DNA of 64,000 bases from Pirellulaceae bacterium. GTDB lineage: Bacteria; Planctomycetota; Planctomycetia; Pirellulales; Pirellulaceae. Positions 48,794 to 57,198 of the stretch are shown one piece after another. The translations under genes were made by a program, and so were the position numbers. The notes under the pieces were generated by a model, which saw only the letters and a list, made by a program, of their open reading frames with translations, had not been told where the DNA came from and ran no database searches. The stretch spans positions 310,001 through 374,000 of the forward strand of contig JAGYIQ010000001.1 in the NCBI GenBank assembly GCA_018402565.1, written 5' to 3'. Positions within the stretch are counted from its first letter, which is position 1. Each line of letters opens with the position of its first letter.

Positions 48794-50071
48794 ATGTCCG
48801 AATTCCAGCCTTCCCCTGCGGTTCCGTACTCGATGGCCAGCCTGTTGGAGCGTTTCATCCGATACGTGCAGGTGGAAACCACGGCCGACGCTGAAAGCCA
48901 GTTGGTACCGAGTACCCCGGGGCAGCTGGAGTTGGGGCGTCGGTTGGTCACCGAGTTGACGGAACTGGGCATCGAGCGAGTCTCGCAGGATGCGGCTGGC
49001 GTGGTCCGTGGGTATCTCCCCAGCAATGCTCGAGCGCCGGAGTCGGCGGCGACCTTGGTTTTCAACTCGCACGTGGACACGGCTCCCGATTGTAGCGGTC
49101 GCGACGTGAAACCCAGTATCCTAAAGTACCAGGGTGGGGACATCGTCTTGACCAACGGCCTGAAGATTCGAGCCAACGAAACCCCCGAATTGAGTGGGCT
49201 CGTGGGGAAGACCTTGATCACGACCGACGGCAATACGCTGTTGGGGGGCGACGACAAAGCGGGAGTCGCCATCATCATGGAAATCGCGGCCCACCTGGCG
49301 GCGAATCCCGATTTTCCGCGGCCAAATGTGCTGTTCCTGTTCACCTGCGACGAGGAGATCGGGCGGGGAGTCGCGTCGATCGACGTACCGGCCTTGGGGG
49401 GAACGGTGGCCTACACGTTTGACGGTGGCGGCAGCGGTGTGATCAACCATGCCACGTTCTCGGCCAATCAGGCCGTTGTCGAATTCACGGGAGTCAATAT
49501 TCACCCGGCAATTGCCAAGGACCGCATGGTCAATGCGTTGCGAGCCGCGGGGCACTTTTTGGCTCAGCTGCCACCCGAGATGTCTCCGGAGCGAACCGAG
49601 GGCGACGAGGGCTTTGTCCATCCTTACCAGATTTCCGGTGGAGTGGCCTCGGTGCGATTGCAACTGATTCTGCGGGACTTTGCCACAGAGAAACTGGTGC
49701 AGCAGGAGACCCTGCTGCAAAACGCGGCCGAGCGGACACGGGCAGCGATCCCGGGAGTTCAGGTTGAGGTAGCGGTCGTGCCACAGTACCGCAACATGGA
49801 GGAGGGACTGGCGGATGAACCCCGAGCCATGGAACTGGCCTGGCAGGCCCATGCGAACCTGGGGATTACCCCCAAGTTGGAAAAAATTCGCGGCGGCACC
49901 GATGGCTCGCAGTTCACCTCCCAGGGCTTGCCAACCCCCAATTTGTCGGCTGGCCAGCACAATATCCACAGCCCCTTGGAGTTCGCCTGTTTGGAGGAAA
50001 TGGCCCAGGCGCGCGAAATCGGGCTGCAGCTGGTGCGGCTGTGGAGCCGAGAACCGAAGTGCCACAATTGA
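48794..50071 (+). CDS. pepT: Tripeptide aminopeptidase (peptidase T)
   Basis: A dinuclear zinc M20 peptidase that removes the N-terminal residue from tripeptides. The ligand blocks are NSHVDTAPD, GGDDKAGVAI, FTCDEEIGRG and, near the C-terminus, GQHNIHSPLE. ATG at 48794, with GGAG ten bases before, is preferred to the in-frame start at 48743. The 425-residue length is normal. The stop codon lies inside the -35 box of the downstream tRNA-Val. Confidence 0.93.
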   Translation: MSEFQPSPAVPYSMASLLERFIRYVQVETTADAESQLVPSTPGQLELGRRLVTELTELGIERVSQDAAGVVRGYLPSNARAPESAATLVFNSHVDTAPDCSGRDVKPSILKYQGGDIVLTNGLKIRANETPELSGLVGKTLITTDGNTLLGGDDKAGVAIIMEIAAHLAANPDFPRPNVLFLFTCDEEIGRGVASIDVPALGGTVAYTFDGGGSGVINHATFSANQAVVEFTGVNIHPAIAKDRMVNALRAAGHFLAQLPPEMSPERTEGDEGFVHPYQISGGVASVRLQLILRDFATEKLVQQETLLQNAAERTRAAIPGVQVEVAVVPQYRNMEEGLADEPRAMELAWQAHANLGITPKLEKIRGGTDGSQFTSQGLPTPNLSAGQHNIHSPLEFACLEEMAQAREIGLQLVRLWSREPKCHN

Positions 50072-50097
50072 CAGCGGCCGAGGCAAGGCGGTAAGAT
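50068..50097 (+). promoter_or_regulatory. Promoter of tRNA-Val
   Basis: A perfect TTGACA (50068-50073) and TAAGAT (50092-50097), 18 bases apart; the -35 overlaps the stop codon of pepT. The mature tRNA starts 35 bases after the -10. Confidence 0.65.
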
Positions 50098-50132
50098 ACC
50101 CGTTAGTACGCCACATGATTGGCGTAGATTCC

Positions 50133-50206
50133 GGGCGATTAGCTCAGCTGGCTAGAGCGTCTCGTTCACATCGAGAAGGTCGGGGGTTCGAGTCCCTCAT
50201 CGCCCA
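50133..50206 (+). tRNA. tRNA-Val (CAC)
   Basis: A 74-base cloverleaf: acceptor GGGCGAT / ATCGCCC, anticodon stem TCTCG / CGAGA with loop TTCACAT (anticodon CAC), T arm GGGGG-TTCGAGT-CCCTC, discriminator A. CCA is not encoded. It marks the left edge of the accessory island. Confidence 0.95.
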
Positions 50207-50211
50207 TCATG

Positions 50212-50236
50212 GCCCCCTTAAAAACGGGGGCTTTTT
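50212..50236 (+). terminator. Terminator after tRNA-Val
   Basis: GCCCCC (50212-50217) pairs with GGGGGC (50226-50231) and five T follow. Confidence 0.8.
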
Positions 50237-50376
50237 CGTTTTCCTCGGGAAAACCGCCCTTTAGCTTCCGTTCGGTTCTGCTCAATGCGGTACTTTCCGC
50301 CACAGATGTCCCCGCCCCCTGCCCCACCGCGAATCTGTCCACGATAACGTGGGAAAAACCATGACTACGGCGACTT

Positions 50377-51240
50377 TTGCAGCGGCATCGGCTAACGGGT
50401 TTGGTCAGCGGCACGGAGAGCGAGACGCTGACCAAACGCCTAGCCAATTCCGTCTTTCTAGCGAGTTTCAAACCCGCCAACGAGCAGGAAAAGCAACAAC
50501 TCGAGATGTTCGGCGAGGGCATTGATTCGTTGGTCGGCATCGTCGGCGGCCTCGGCGGTATGGGCGGCGCCAAAGCAGCCTTCAACGGAGCAAAACAACT
50601 CAAACAAGGCGGCCGCGTGGCTAATGCGGCGGGCGGGTTCGACGACGTCGGTGCAGCGGCCGGGGCCTTGTCGAAATCGCCTGCCAGTCAAAACCTACGC
50701 AGCGCCGCATTTTCGTCAAAAGCTGATGATATTGGGCAAACGGCAGGATATACTTTCGGCTCGAAGTCGAAACCGTGGAAAGGCAGGTTTGATAAAGCCG
50801 CAGTTGAAAATGGTGACCGTGGCACGGCTCACCCAGGCCCTCCGCTCTTCGAAGATTCCGACTGGTTGGTTTTCCGTCTATTGGGCGTGAAGAAAATTAG
50901 CTTTCCAAAGGCGAATTACGGTATTGCTAAGAATCTGTCCGCAGAAGACTTCGTGGCGACTACTCGCCACGAAGAGGCACACACCTGGTTCTTTAATGCG
51001 TTTCCACGAATTACCCTATGGGCTAGTAGCCACATTGGGACTCCAGGCAAAGGAATTTCCCGTTTTACAATTGAACTTCATGGTAATATGGCTGAGCATA
51101 ACGGCCATATTGGAAAAGCAATTTCTGGTGCATTGTTCAAGGACACACCATGGCAATTTATCGGCATCGACGGCGCTTACCTAGCGGGTGCCGGTGTTGG
51201 CGGGTACTTCACATGGAATTGGTTTAACCGAAAACAATAG
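50377..51240 (+). CDS. Toxin-like protein with HExxH motif
   Basis: A 287-residue frame with a TTG as its only early start, so it may be an N-terminally truncated remnant. The first part has a Gly/Ala-rich hydrophobic stretch (FGEGIDSLVGIVGGLGGMGG) as found ahead of polymorphic-toxin C-termini. The C-terminal half carries RHEEAH at about residues 197-202 (codons 50968-50982), a zinc-peptidase HExxH, with Glu/His-rich sequence downstream that could give the third ligand. Its decayed tandem copy keeps the motif as HEMAH. A membrane-protein gene follows after 11 bases in the position of an immunity gene. The metallopeptidase role is inferred only from the motif and context. Confidence 0.65.
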   Translation: MQRHRLTGLVSGTESETLTKRLANSVFLASFKPANEQEKQQLEMFGEGIDSLVGIVGGLGGMGGAKAAFNGAKQLKQGGRVANAAGGFDDVGAAAGALSKSPASQNLRSAAFSSKADDIGQTAGYTFGSKSKPWKGRFDKAAVENGDRGTAHPGPPLFEDSDWLVFRLLGVKKISFPKANYGIAKNLSAEDFVATTRHEEAHTWFFNAFPRITLWASSHIGTPGKGISRFTIELHGNMAEHNGHIGKAISGALFKDTPWQFIGIDGAYLAGAGVGGYFTWNWFNRKQ

Positions 51241-51251
51241 AGTCTATCGCT

Positions 51252-51614
51252 ATGATTTTTGTCAACTGCTTTGTGATCTTTGCAATCGCGTTCTTCCTTT
51301 TTTGCTTCGGTATGATGTATTATCGTCACGTGAAGTGGAGAAACTCCATGCTTGCTCAGGGCCGCTGGAAACCATGGAAAGAAGTGCGTAGTGAACTATG
51401 TTTGGGTAGAGGAGTCCTTGTTATCGATTTTGGGGGCGGGGATACTAAGTCGTGGTGGATACCTATTCCAACCTCAAACGATCCTTCAATTGTTGAGGCG
51501 TGGGAAGCGGGTTTCGCGACTTTCTGTCCTTATTGGTACCGATTCCAATTTCTATTTCGCATCGCATTTCCAAACGCCAAATTGTACCAATCATTCGATA
51601 CGCATTTCTCGTAG
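51252..51614 (+). CDS. Membrane immunity-like protein
   Basis: 120 residues with one N-terminal membrane segment (IFVNCFVIFAIAFFLFCFGMMYY), then a Trp/Phe-rich soluble part (RWKPWKEVRSELCLGRGVLVIDFGG). It lies 11 bases behind the HExxH gene and a shortened copy of it lies behind the decayed toxin copy, so the two were duplicated as a pair. A membrane location fits protection against a toxin acting outside the cytoplasm or at the membrane. No family is recognised. Confidence 0.6.
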   Translation: MIFVNCFVIFAIAFFLFCFGMMYYRHVKWRNSMLAQGRWKPWKEVRSELCLGRGVLVIDFGGGDTKSWWIPIPTSNDPSIVEAWEAGFATFCPYWYRFQFLFRIAFPNAKLYQSFDTHFS

Positions 51615-51771
51615 TATCACACTGAAAACCACCGGCTGGAGGAACTGCTCTTGGATTGAAGCGGTATCCATCAACCATAAACAACAAACAACTGGCGGGG
51701 ATGCGTACGCCCAAGACTGGCCCGAGGAAACAACGTGCACCATTTGCCACCCATCTATTGAATTTGCACCA

Positions 51772-52290
51772 ACGGGCAGGAAGAAAAAGAACTAGCGAAG
51801 TTTGGCGACGGCGTTGACGAACTATTTGGTATTAACGAGGGCACGAACGGCTTGCTCCTAGGCGGCAGGGCGTTAATCAAAGGCAGTCACGTTGCTAATT
51901 CAGCCGCTGGCCGAAATGCGATTAACTTGGTTGACGATGCGGCTTCGGCAGAAGGTGGTATCAACAAATCCCAGAATATGCGGAACGCCGCATATTCTCC
52001 AGAAACGGTCGATGTTGCTCAATCCACTAGTTAAACTTTTACTTCGCGTGAGAAATCGGGGAAGGATTCATTCGGCCAAATGGATGTCCGAAATGGGCTG
52101 ACAGGAGACGCTCACACTGGCCCTCTGCTCTACAAAAATCCGTTTGGTTGTTTTTTTTAATGTTGGGCGTAAATAACCAAACCAAAGCGAATTACGGTAT
52201 GGCTGAAAATTGGTCAAGTGTAAATTCGCTGAAATCACTCGTCACGAAATGGCACACATCTGGTTTCACGTGGAAATGTTTTAAACGGTA
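51772..52290 (+). pseudogene. Decayed tandem copy of the HExxH toxin-like gene
   Basis: The sequence around 51785-52032 translates as a relative of the first gene (FGDGVDELFG, SHVANSAAGRNAINLVDD, QNMRNAAYS) and then runs into stops and frameshifts. Further along, codons at 52243-52257 read HEMAH in the context TRHEMAHIWF, matching TRHEEAHTWF of the intact copy. Several insertions and deletions separate the pieces and the middle is shortened. Confidence 0.75.
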
Positions 52291-52302
52291 AAGTCTGACG
52301 CT

Positions 52303-52419
52303 ATGGTCTTTGTCTATTGCTTCATCACCTTTGCTATTGCGCACTTCCTATTGGGTTTCGGTTTGGTGTGCTATCGTTTCTTGAAATGGAAAAACTACAT
52401 GCTTACCAATGGTCGTTGA
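52303..52419 (+). pseudogene. Truncated copy of the immunity-like gene
   Basis: 38 codons starting MVFVYCFITFAIAHFLLGFG match the first 38 residues of the immunity-like protein, ending at TGA right after NGR where the intact copy continues RWKPW. Only the membrane segment is left. Confidence 0.75.
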
Positions 52420-52432
52420 TAACGCAACCCTG

Positions 52433-52512
52433 TTTCTGTAAATTCGCTTGAGATCGGTAATCCTTTCTACTGTTGATTTTTGCACGTGAGGTAGCTCATC
52501 GGTGTGGTTTCC
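52433..52512 (-). mobile_element. IS256-family 3' end remnant
   Basis: Read on the minus strand, the last codons of an IS256-type transposase (SGKPHR then TGA at 52498-52496) and its downstream end, with TGTAAATTCGC near 52436, remain. The same block occurs at 63180-63270 behind a longer transposase fragment. The boundary with the Hint sequence lies near 52513. Confidence 0.6.
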
Positions 52513-53504
52513 CACTCGTCGCCGACCTGCGCGTGGGCATGCGGGTGGCCGCGTTTAATCCGGAAGTCACTTCCACCCAACGGGCCACGTTCCAGGACCC
52601 CGACCCCGCGACTTGGCGGATGTTGGAACTGGAAATGCCCAAAGCGTCTGGCGGCGTGTTGGACATCACCATGCTGCGGCCCTTGGAGTGGCTCGATACT
52701 AACAACATCGTTGTTGGCGGCAGCGTGGCGTTGGACATGCCGGAGCTTGGGGCCCAGGGCAACGCCCGAGTCTTAGGCGTGTACCCCTGCCCAGAGATCA
52801 AACCGGGGCCTGGCCGAGTCATCACGGCCACTTTTGCCCATCCGGCCTCGTTTCAAGTTCTAGACGTCACGATTGGTGAAGGGGACGACGCCGAGACGAT
52901 CGGGGTGACGGACACCCATCCTTTCTGAAGCGAGACCCATCAAGCCTTTGTCCCGGTCGGCAAGTTGTCCCTGGGCGACGAGCTTCTCACCCTCCACGGC
53001 CAGAAAAAACGCCTAATCGCCCTCCTCCCCCGCCCCGGCCCACCGGAAAGAGTCTACAATCTAGAAGTCCACGGAGAACACACCTACTTCGTCGGCCACC
53101 AACAACTGTTGGTGCATAATAATTATCTAGATGATATCCCATGGTCGAGTCCTGATGTTCGCAGATATTCGCGACAGATCCGCGAAGGACTCGCCAACTC
53201 AGTGGACGACGTAGAAATTGTTGTTGGCAGTCGCTCACAAGCCGAGGAGCTGTTCTTGCGGATGTTTCAGGCCGACGGATATCGAAACACGACCGGCTGG
53301 TCGGGCGAAATGCTTGAGGAATTTGGTAAACGCGGGATTTATCACTGGGACGAAGTTGCGGAAGTACTGAAGGACGGCTCAAAGGTTTTGAAGCGACACT
53401 ATAATGACGGTAACCTTCACAATTATGTTCCGCATTTACAGATCGAAACATTCGATGGCCGCAAAATTCGAATTCTCTTCGGAAAAGATGTGAGGAATTT
53501 GTGA
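52473..53504 (+). pseudogene. Hint module + toxin-like C-terminus, in-frame TGA
   Basis: From about 52513 the frame reads a Hint module (DLRVGMRVAAFNPE, then VTDTHPF, YNLEVHGEHTYFVGHQQLLVHN ending at 53120). The N-terminal Cys block is replaced by IS256 sequence. A TGA at 52926-52928 interrupts it where the sister copy at 54300 reads TGG (Trp); beyond the stop the frame is open and highly conserved. The C-terminal domain of about 130 residues (SRSQAEELFLRMF, GIYHWDEVAE, PHLQIETFDGRKI) is unlike the other four. It resembles polymorphic-toxin ends, but I cannot name a family. The immunity gene overlaps its stop by four bases. Confidence 0.75.
52638..53120 (+). repeat. Hint direct repeat, copy 1
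   Basis: 483 bases that recur without any indel at 54034-54516, differing at scattered positions. It encodes the GC-rich Hint half and ends exactly at the conserved His-Asn before the variable C-terminus. Confidence 0.88.
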
Positions 53505-53860
53505 CCCGACTATCGCCTAAACAACTGACTGACCTAAACGAAGGCCATTCACTGGCATGCCGTACGGAACTACGGGACGATCTTAATTGTTGGTTAGTTG
53601 TTATTCCATTCAAAATAGATCCTGAAACGGGATTATCGACTCTACGAAATGTAGCGTCGGACTGGCATTATTGCGTTCGTCACTTCGGCATACCAAGCGA
53701 CTTTGATCATCGGAAATACGATTTGCACTCGGAATATGAAACCAACTTCATTCGTAAAGTTTTGCGTACAATTCCAGAAGTCGAAAAACTGCTCTCGACA
53801 GTTATTGAGAATTTTGACGTCTTGGAAGAAACGCGAAAGTGCAATTGCCCGATCGGCTGA
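53501..53860 (+). CDS. Immunity-like protein
   Basis: A 119-residue soluble acidic protein whose GTG start overlaps the toxin stop (GTGA), the coupling typical of toxin-immunity pairs. It reads NCWLVVIPFKIDPETG near the middle. No family is recognised; its role is inferred from position. Confidence 0.6.
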   Translation: MTRLSPKQLTDLNEGHSLACRTELRDDLNCWLVVIPFKIDPETGLSTLRNVASDWHYCVRHFGIPSDFDHRKYDLHSEYETNFIRKVLRTIPEVEKLLSTVIENFDVLEETRKCNCPIG

Positions 53861-53964
53861 GAAGCACCAATCATGAAACGCCTACTTAGCCAACTAGGGA
53901 GAAGTGTGGAAACTACGTGCCATCCGCCTAACTAATTGGCTACTCGAGTTGAATCGTCTGAGTT

Positions 53965-54885
53965 TTGCTTCGTGAACGCGAAGCAGCATTCGCCTGCTCG
54001 GTTAGTGAGGTCTGCTCTAACCAACCATCGCGTCCCAAAGCATCGGGTGGCGTGCTGGACATCACCATGCTGCGACCGTTGGAGTGGCTCGACGCGCATA
54101 ACCTCGTTGTTGGCGGCAGCGTGGCGTTGGACATGCCCGAGCTTGGTGCCCAGGGCAACGCCCGAGTCTTAGGCGTTTACCCCTGCCCAGAGATCAAACC
54201 CGGTCCGGGCCAAGTCATCACCGCCACCTTTGCTCATCCGGCCCCGTTTCAAGTCTTGGACGTGACGATTGGGGAAGGGGACGACGCCGAGACGATCGGG
54301 GTGACGGACACCCATCCTTTCTGGAGCGAGACCCATCAAGCCTTTGTCCCGGTCGGCAAGTTGTCCCAGGGCGACGAGCTTCTCACCCTGCACGGCCAGA
54401 AAAAACGCCTCACCGCCCTTCTCCCTCGCCCCGGCCCACCGGAAAGAGTCTACAATCTAGAAGTCCACGGAGAACACACCTACTACGTCGGCCACCAACA
54501 ACTGTTGGTGCATAATAGCTGTTCGGATGATTTCGTCCGCTACATGAGCCAAGCTGAATACGACGATTTCATTCGGAGCGGGCAAAAGTTGGCAGGTCGT
54601 GTCGGTCACTCGGGCCCCAAACGGATAATTGACCTCGACTATAAGGGTGAGTTTGCGACAAATATTGACAGTTTGAATCGCGGCTTAAAGCCGGATAAAC
54701 GATATTTGTACAAAGTCGTAATAAAAGGTGATGGCACATTACGAGACTGGCTGAACACAAATGCACGGTTTGGCGATGACCTGACATCAACATTTGGCCA
54801 TCCAGATACATTTGAGGTGCCGAATGTACTATTGACTGAAATGCAGAAGCATATCATGGGTTTTGAGGTCAACAAGCTAAAATGA
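53965..54885 (+). CDS. Hint module + toxin-like C-terminal domain
   Basis: The frame starts at a TTG within unrelated sequence and joins the Hint repeat at PKASGGVLDITML (54034). It keeps THPFWSETHQAFV with TGG intact, and YNLEVHGEHTYYVGHQQLLVHN. The Hint Cys block is missing. The C-terminal domain (about 120 residues; FVRYMSQAEYDDFIRSGQ, IIDLDYKGEF, GDDLTSTFGHPDTFEV) is different from that of the copy 1.4 kb upstream. RYMSQAEYDDFIRSGQ is reminiscent of the entry region of ADP-ribosyltransferase-like toxins, but I do not see the catalytic residues, so it stays unassigned. The next gene overlaps by ATGA. Confidence 0.7.
   Translation: MLREREAAFACSVSEVCSNQPSRPKASGGVLDITMLRPLEWLDAHNLVVGGSVALDMPELGAQGNARVLGVYPCPEIKPGPGQVITATFAHPAPFQVLDVTIGEGDDAETIGVTDTHPFWSETHQAFVPVGKLSQGDELLTLHGQKKRLTALLPRPGPPERVYNLEVHGEHTYYVGHQQLLVHNSCSDDFVRYMSQAEYDDFIRSGQKLAGRVGHSGPKRIIDLDYKGEFATNIDSLNRGLKPDKRYLYKVVIKGDGTLRDWLNTNARFGDDLTSTFGHPDTFEVPNVLLTEMQKHIMGFEVNKLK
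54034..54516 (+). repeat. Hint direct repeat, copy 2
   Basis: Partner of 52638-53120 at an exact offset of 1396 bases. The 1.4 kb unit between the two contains one complete C-terminus plus immunity gene, so recombination between copies would delete or swap exactly one pair. Confidence 0.88.
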
Positions 54886-55715
54886 GTCACTGCTTCTACA
54901 GGATCCGAAACGGAGTAAACGATCTCATTCTTTTCAAAGAACAGAACGTTGCGATTGCTACAGGCACTTCAGTGCATGTACTTTCCGGACTGAATGCTAG
55001 GTCGAATTCCGTGGTTGACTTTGGTTCTGAGGTAACAAGCGTTCGAGCTTGGGGCAAAGACTTATTGGTCGGTGTTTACACATTAAAGGCCAATCCGTGG
55101 CTGTACTTTATGTCATCGCTTGGTATGCGGAAATTCGAAATTGGACTGGAATGCGATGACTTTGGCGTTTGTGGCGAGTATCTTGCGGCCAGGACCGGAG
55201 ATGAGGTTAGCATACTAAAGCTAAGCGAAACCGGCGAGTTATCCACGGTCAAGACAATGAGTGTATTCCCAAACGGCATTTTCTCGGACTACCACGCGGC
55301 CTATCTTTGCCTTCATGGCTCGACAATTCGAAAGTACGACCTTAAATCCGGTGTCGTCTACTCGCTAAAATTAAATTTCCAGCCGGAAAGTATGACGCTA
55401 GACTCATCGAGTCAACATTTCGCTTTGGAACGACAGGACTCATTGGAAGTTCATTCGGTGGACGATCTAACTTGGATAGCCAGATTGACAGAGAAAAAAG
55501 AGACAATCAGATGTTGGGAAGGCGATGCTGCAAAAAAATGCTTGTGCTATTCGACTTCCGATGGAATCTTCCGCTTAGATTTTTCTTCGGCTCAAAATCA
55601 CATTATAACGGCGAAGACAACGTACTGTTTGCGGATTGTTGCAAGTACGCGGCAAGTTTTAGTCGAACACGGCGTAGAGGAAGGTGGTTCAGTATTGTGG
55701 TTATATGAGTTATAG
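54882..55715 (+). CDS. Beta-propeller-like immunity candidate
   Basis: A 277-residue protein without signal peptide whose ATG overlaps the preceding toxin stop. The sequence is almost entirely beta-type with repeating units of about 40 residues that end in phrases such as VLSGLNARSN, FEIGLECDDFG, LSETGELSTVK, YDLKSGVVYS and VHSVDDLTW, like blades of a WD40/Kelch-type propeller. It is much larger than usual immunity proteins. AT-rich relative to the Hint sequence. Immunity is inferred only from its place. Confidence 0.55.
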   Translation: MSHCFYRIRNGVNDLILFKEQNVAIATGTSVHVLSGLNARSNSVVDFGSEVTSVRAWGKDLLVGVYTLKANPWLYFMSSLGMRKFEIGLECDDFGVCGEYLAARTGDEVSILKLSETGELSTVKTMSVFPNGIFSDYHAAYLCLHGSTIRKYDLKSGVVYSLKLNFQPESMTLDSSSQHFALERQDSLEVHSVDDLTWIARLTEKKETIRCWEGDAAKKCLCYSTSDGIFRLDFSSAQNHIITAKTTYCLRIVASTRQVLVEHGVEEGGSVLWLYEL

Positions 55716-56194
55716 TTACGGACCAACAAGACACAGTTACGAACGATGCGAACGACGAAACGTCTGAGCAGGATCTCGACATTGCTCAATCTGTGCCTCA
55801 CAAATGTAAGCACGCACCGACGGGTTCGGTATTGACTAAGCCGCAAAGGATTTTATAGGCATTGGTTCAAGTACCTGCGGCACTCCGCGATTGGCTGATT
55901 TTAATACGGTGGTGTCGGCCTTGTACCGTTGCTCCTCGGGCGAGCTCTCGGCGAACCACGGGATATTTCTTTTGTTGTCGGGGCTTGTAACGGCGACGAT
56001 ACAGGGCATCCGTCCTTCTGGAAGCGGTACGGTCCGCGGCTCTCGTTGATCGTGTGGTTAATCAAGTAGCGAGCGAGCCGGCAATAGATTGACCATTTTT
56101 GGCTAAGGCAACCAGAATGATACGTGGGACTTCGAAAGGAGTAGGACTTGCGATGATAAGGCAACTGTTTATTGGTATCGCTCAGCGATCCCAC

Positions 56195-56226
56195 CGGCCC
56201 CAACGGCCTCGAGCCGTTGGGCCGGC
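56195..56226. repeat. REP-like hairpin
   Basis: CCAACGGC and GCCGTTGG around CTCGA form an 8-bp stem, extended on both sides by further GGCC pairing with one bulge. No T run follows. Confidence 0.55.
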
Positions 56227-56412
56227 AGTTCGACAGGCTAGAGGGCGACGCCGCGGCTTTTGGGCGGTCGAGTGCCTCGTTGGTTTAGCTGCTCAAGGTC
56301 TGCCGAGACCGCAATTGGGGGAGGTGTGCTCTGCGACGCGTGGAGTTGCGGACTTGTGGACTTGTTGTGGCAGTGACTGCTTGCGAGACGACGTACCACC
56401 TGCCGCCTGATG

Positions 56413-56450
56413 TTGGCAGTGTGACCAAGGGGCAACGCTCCTCATTTTGG
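56413..56450 (+). repeat. Short dispersed repeat, copy 1
   Basis: GTGTGACCAAGGGGCAACG followed by CTCCTCATTTTGG. Preceded by GCCGCCTGATG, which also precedes the copy at 63901. Confidence 0.75.
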
Positions 56451-56507
56451 GTCGTTGGGGGGCGTGCTCGCTGCCAAACTTGCGCTCCCACGGGTGAACC
56501 CGCGGGG

Positions 56508-56545
56508 GGCGGTGTGACCAAGGGGCAACGATCCGAATTTTCGGT
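56508..56545 (+). repeat. Short dispersed repeat, copy 2, at Hint junction
   Basis: GTGTGACCAAGGGGCAACG then ATCCGAATTTTCGG. Its upstream flank (about 56471-56507) is the uninterrupted form of the site that the IS4-type element has entered at 59100/60472. Confidence 0.8.
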
Positions 56546-56547
56546 TC

Positions 56548-57198
56548 TTGGTGGAGACCTTCTGGCTGCCTACCAACCATCCGATCTGGTCCCAGGACCG
56601 TCACGACTACGTCGCCGCAATGGACCTGCGCCTTGGCGAGCGACTCAAGACCCTCTCCGGCGACACCGTCTGGGTCCAACAAAAACTCCCTCGCCCCGAC
56701 CCCACCCCTGTTTACAACCTCGAAGTCCAAGACGAACATGTTTATTACGTTGGCGCCAGTGGGGTGCTGGCGCATAATGCAGGCGAAGAATGCCCAAAAA
56801 AGGGGACAGGAGGCCTTGGTTATCGCACTAACGATGTTGTACCGCATCGAGAATTGTGAAACGGAGCTAAGCGAGCTCCTGGACATTCTCCGGATTCCGC
56901 TGACGGTCGAGTTCAGTCGCATCATCCAATTCAACAAGAATGGACGAAACAAAACGTCGCTAATTATAATCCTAATGCTGCTCCGACAATTCTATTACCG
57001 ACCGGCAGGGGCCGTGTTCATACCGCGATATCTACCCTTCAAAAAGGATCGAAAAATACCGCTGGCAATTCCCTTCGAGACGAATTTGAGCGAGGGTATT
57101 CGCATATGATTAGCGCCGGTGTAAGCCGTCGAGCTGCGAGGAAGGTAATGCGAAAAAATTATGCTTACTTCGACAGTTTGGGAGCCTCGTTTCAATAA
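56548..57198 (+). pseudogene. Hint module + Tox-SHH nuclease, in-frame TGA
   Basis: A Hint end (NHPIWSQDRHDYVAAMDLRLGERL to GVLAHN at 56778) runs into a C-terminal domain. A TGA at 56857-56859 interrupts it after HREL, but the same frame stays open to the TAA at 57196 and reads the HNH/EndoVII-type Tox-SHH signature SHHPIQQEWTKQNV (His codons 56920-56925), then NPNAAPTILLPTGRG, HTAISTLQKG and ISAGVSRRAARKVMRK. The toxin, if read through, would be a DNA nuclease. There is no proper start codon; the short dispersed repeat directly precedes the Hint piece. The stop overlaps the SUKH gene start (TAATG). Confidence 0.78.
56574..56778 (+). repeat. Second Hint repeat type, copy 1
   Basis: 205 bases repeated without indel at 60652-60856 (offset 4078) and 62066-62270 (offset 5492). 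Not the same as the 483-base type upstream. Confidence 0.88.

Larger units (their letters stand above)
55716..56547. other. Non-coding remnants between two cassettes
   Basis: About 830 bases with only short, mutually overlapping frames. A region of a former minus-strand gene may be present around 55,900-56,100 (Arg/Gln/Lys-rich in one frame), but it is broken. The right part holds a hairpin and two short-repeat copies that lead directly into the next Hint piece. Confidence 0.5.

Noticed and set aside
51463..51750. 95-codon minus-strand ORF between the duplicated toxin units
   Set aside because: It overlaps the immunity-like gene and the decayed copy and has no support.
55901..56203. 100-codon minus-strand ORF
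   Set aside because: Low-quality composition and no start context; at most a broken gene remnant.
52926..56859. UGA recoding (selenocysteine or Trp) in the toxin frames
   Set aside because: Only orphan cassettes are affected, the sister copy has TGG, and no SECIS-like structure was recognised; decay is simpler.
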